Below, in pieces: positions 62,137 through 64,000 of a stretch of DNA of 64,000 nucleotides. The stretch lies in the NCBI GenBank assembly GCA_001560915.1, contig CP014214.1, positions 1,860,001-1,924,000 on the forward strand, written 5' to 3'. Under the pieces are notes generated by a model that was given only the letters and a program-made list of their open reading frames with translations, was not told where the DNA came from and made no database searches. Source of the stretch: a methanogenic archaeon ISO4-H5. Lineage in GTDB: Archaea; Thermoplasmatota; Thermoplasmata; Methanomassiliicoccales; Methanomethylophilaceae. The translations under genes and the position numbers were made by a program. How positions within the stretch are numbered: the stretch's first letter is position 1; each line of letters begins with the position of its first letter.

Positions 62137-63090
62137 ATGACAAGGGAGGATATGATCAACATCACCCGCGCCATCCTGGCAAGGGCGGGGTTCGATGTTT
62201 CTTCGGCCATCAACATACGCAGCGTATGCTTCGACGTGGTCGGCAGGAGGGATAAGACCCTTCTGATCATCAAGATCCTCTCTAACGTCGATGCTTTCTC
62301 CAGAGAGAACTCCGAAGAGATGAAGATTATGGCGGAAGCACTGGACGCCAACCCTCTGATCATCGGAGAGACCTCCAGTTCCGGACCTCTCGAAAAGGGC
62401 ATCGTCTATTCCAGGTTCAAGATCCCCATCATCTCCAACGAGACCCTGGCGGAACATCTGCTGGAAGAGGTGCCCCCATTCATCTTCGCCGCTCCCGGAG
62501 GACTCTACGTCAAAATCGACAGCGATGTCCTGAAGCAGCTCCGCGAGGAACGCGGCATCAGCCTCGGTACCCTGGCGGAGACCGCCGGCGTGTCCAGGAG
62601 GACCATTCAGATGTATGAAACAGGTATGGGTGCCATGATCGATGCCGCCCTCCGCCTTGAAGAGTTCCTGGATGTCCCCATAGTTCAGCCCCTCGATCCG
62701 TTCGAGTACAAGAAGGACGATACCGCGGCCAAGCACGAGATCGAACTCGGAGGCACCACCGGCTCCCAGAGGCTGGATCGTCTGCTCAACATCGGATTCG
62801 CGGTCACTCCCATCATCAGAGGCCCGTTCGAGGCAATGTCCAGGGACAATTCGCAGAATACCGTGGTCCTGACCGGCCTGGATACCGACAAGACGAAGAT
62901 CATCCAGAAGGCGCTCATCGCCGCAGAGCTCTCCAACCTATCGAAGAGACCCTCGGTGCTCATCGTTCAGAAGAAACAGACCTCGGACAACATCGGTTCC
63001 ACCGCACTGGTCACCGATGACGAACTCAAGAAGATCGACGACAAGACTACCTTCACCGATATGATCCTCTCCCGGAGCACCAAGAAATGA
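62137..63090 (+). CDS. Archaeal HTH (XRE-type) regulator, COG1395-like
   Basis: This 317-residue protein begins with a ~125-residue domain of predicted restriction-endonuclease-like topology (VCFDVVGRRDKTLLIIKILS). A helix-turn-helix then follows (LKQLREERGISLGTLAETAG and SRRTIQMYETG). The C-terminal domain is of unknown function. This architecture is conserved in archaea as a predicted transcriptional regulator. A TATA box lies 25 bases before ATG 62137. Confidence 0.88.
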   Translation: MTREDMINITRAILARAGFDVSSAINIRSVCFDVVGRRDKTLLIIKILSNVDAFSRENSEEMKIMAEALDANPLIIGETSSSGPLEKGIVYSRFKIPIISNETLAEHLLEEVPPFIFAAPGGLYVKIDSDVLKQLREERGISLGTLAETAGVSRRTIQMYETGMGAMIDAALRLEEFLDVPIVQPLDPFEYKKDDTAAKHEIELGGTTGSQRLDRLLNIGFAVTPIIRGPFEAMSRDNSQNTVVLTGLDTDKTKIIQKALIAAELSNLSKRPSVLIVQKKQTSDNIGSTALVTDDELKKIDDKTTFTDMILSRSTKK

Positions 63091-63713
63091 TGCGATTCAA
63101 GATTGGGGAGTGCGACATAGACATTCTTCCTGTGGTCAACGGCCTCGTTTCGGAGGCAGAGAAGGTACGTTCCGCTTTTGGCAACCACGAAGCGTACGCA
63201 GCCTCCCTCGGATGGGAAGGTCTCGAAGCACTCAGGAAGAGGGATGAAATCGGAGTCGACAGCGTCGAAGTGAGCGAACTCGATATCGTCTATTCCAACA
63301 AGATGTCCGTTTTCGGAGAGATACAGACCCCTTCCCCCGCATTCTGCGAACTGGTGGACCTCTGTGCCGAAGCGGGTAAGAACATCATTCCTCTCGATAT
63401 GAACGACGAGGAGTTCGACGATGCGTTCATGGAATGCGTCAGCGCCACACAGTTCACCTCTGTCCACCATCTTGCCAAGAAAGGATTCCGCAAGAGGATG
63501 GATGCCGCGACCCCCGAGGAACTCGCCATCGAGTGGGACAGGTTCGTGGAATCGAACAGGGGATTCAAACGTCTCGATAAAAGACGTGAGGAACACATCG
63601 CGAAGGAGCTCTGCGACGTCGCCCGTTACCGCAGGAAGGTCCTCGCGGTCATCGAGGTCGAACGCGTGGAAGGCGTCGCCGACATACTGAAAGGAGTCTG
63701 CAACAATGGATGA
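63087..63713 (+). CDS. Conserved archaeal protein, unknown function (TraB-like?)
   Basis: This 208-residue protein starts MMRFKIGECDIDILPVVNGL, overlapping the regulator's stop by four bases. The part LDKRREEHIAKELCDVARYR followed by KVLAVIEVERVEGVADILKG resembles the end of TraB/PrgY-type proteins, but the usual histidines are not clear, so the link is weak. It is co-transcribed with the regulator before it and overlaps the next gene. Confidence 0.7.
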   Translation: MMRFKIGECDIDILPVVNGLVSEAEKVRSAFGNHEAYAASLGWEGLEALRKRDEIGVDSVEVSELDIVYSNKMSVFGEIQTPSPAFCELVDLCAEAGKNIIPLDMNDEEFDDAFMECVSATQFTSVHHLAKKGFRKRMDAATPEELAIEWDRFVESNRGFKRLDKRREEHIAKELCDVARYRRKVLAVIEVERVEGVADILKGVCNNG

Positions 63714-64000
63714 CTGCGAGATGTGCCAGATGTGGCGCGAGAGGGGTGCGAAGTACTGTTCTCACTGCGGGAAATACCTGGGGGATATGACGCCTGTCAA
63801 GAAGAACGATACGGGCCTACTTCATCTCCTGGTTCTCCTGACTGTTACCATCGTGGTATTCGTCGTGGTCAACAATCTGGTCTACTGCATTGTGAATTTC
63901 GGAGGGATTGCGGACGATATCTCGAACCTCAGAATATCCGTCTATATCCCGTACGGAATCGACGATCTGGTCCTTACCCGCGTCGGAGGTTCTGCCCTCA
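63706..64000 (+). CDS. Zinc-ribbon membrane protein, N-terminal part (runs off the right edge)
   Basis: The frame begins at ATG 63706, eight bases before the previous stop ends, and is open to the edge. It encodes MDDCEMCQMWRERGAKYCSH, a small zinc ribbon (CEMC ... CSHCG), then one hydrophobic helix (LLVLLTVTIVVFVVVNNLVY). The rest is outside the window. Such zinc-ribbon plus membrane-anchor proteins are common in archaea without known function. Confidence 0.75.
   Translation, partial: MDDCEMCQMWRERGAKYCSHCGKYLGDMTPVKKNDTGLLHLLVLLTVTIVVFVVVNNLVYCIVNFGGIADDISNLRISVYIPYGIDDLVLTRVGGSAL

Overview
The window is archaeal. It carries S6e, L24e, S28e, L7Ae, an aIF2-gamma, an aIF5B, a TFB, Gar1, Spt5, EndA, PriL, Cdc48, split GMP synthase subunits and the archaeal phosphopantothenate synthetase. 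Many genes have a TATA box about 25 bases before the start codon, which suggests leaderless mRNAs. Stop-codon use points further. Of roughly 70 stops I read, TGA dominates, TAA is second, and only two genes end in TAG, while one glycosyltransferase carries an in-frame TAG. Rare TAG fits a pyrrolysine-using methanogen such as a member of the Methanomassiliicoccales. That placement is an inference, because no methanogenesis or pyl gene lies in the window.

Layout. 1-4.4 kb is an accessory, partly AT-rich stretch: a truncated AAA ATPase gene with a repeat-rich control region, a Fic protein gene bracketed by matching inverted repeats, a tnpB fossil and an exported protein. 4.4-10.4 kb holds a secreted 5'-nucleotidase, TyrA, a flavin reductase-like protein, a tiny probable SecG, a cyclophilin and two membrane proteins. 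10.4-16.3 kb is an information-processing block (PIN protein, aIF2-gamma, S6e, GmhA-like isomerase, aIF5B, Ndk, L24e, S28e, L7Ae). 16.3-21.5 kb is surface glycosylation (two GT-C enzymes around an exported protein, a Dol-P-mannose synthase-like GT2, GtrA). 21.5-23.0 and 30.2-33.6 kb are two tnpB transposons with terminal inverted repeats and 8-bp target duplications. The second is split by an antisense group II intron.

23-30 kb contains branched-chain amino acid genes, a PGI/PMI and a compact operon DUF89-hddC-hddA-gmhB. With the distant gmhA-like gene this gives every step from sedoheptulose-7-P to GDP-heptose. 33.6-48 kb has a GT2, a large surface protein, malic enzyme, a radical SAM protein, PriL, and two runs of minus-strand genes: PPS-ahcY-GT4-GT4, and pfkB-AK6-CDP-alcohol phosphotransferase. 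48-54 kb joins a degenerate FtsZ-like protein plus a ribbon-helix-helix partner to the L12-L10-L1 and L11-Spt5-SecE blocks. Spt5 carries an unusual N-terminal domain of about 125 residues. 54-64 kb holds purine genes, Gar1-TFB, EndA, an ArsR-type regulator with Cdc48, and regulators at the right edge.

The strongest leads are: the tnpB transposons, whose left repeat, right repeat and right-end hairpin change together between copies; the FtsZ-like/RHH pair with lost GTPase motifs; the Spt5 fusion; the amber-containing glycosyltransferase; and the archaeal GDP-heptose operon, whose kinase gene lacks a normal start codon. I found no rRNA, tRNA or CRISPR array.
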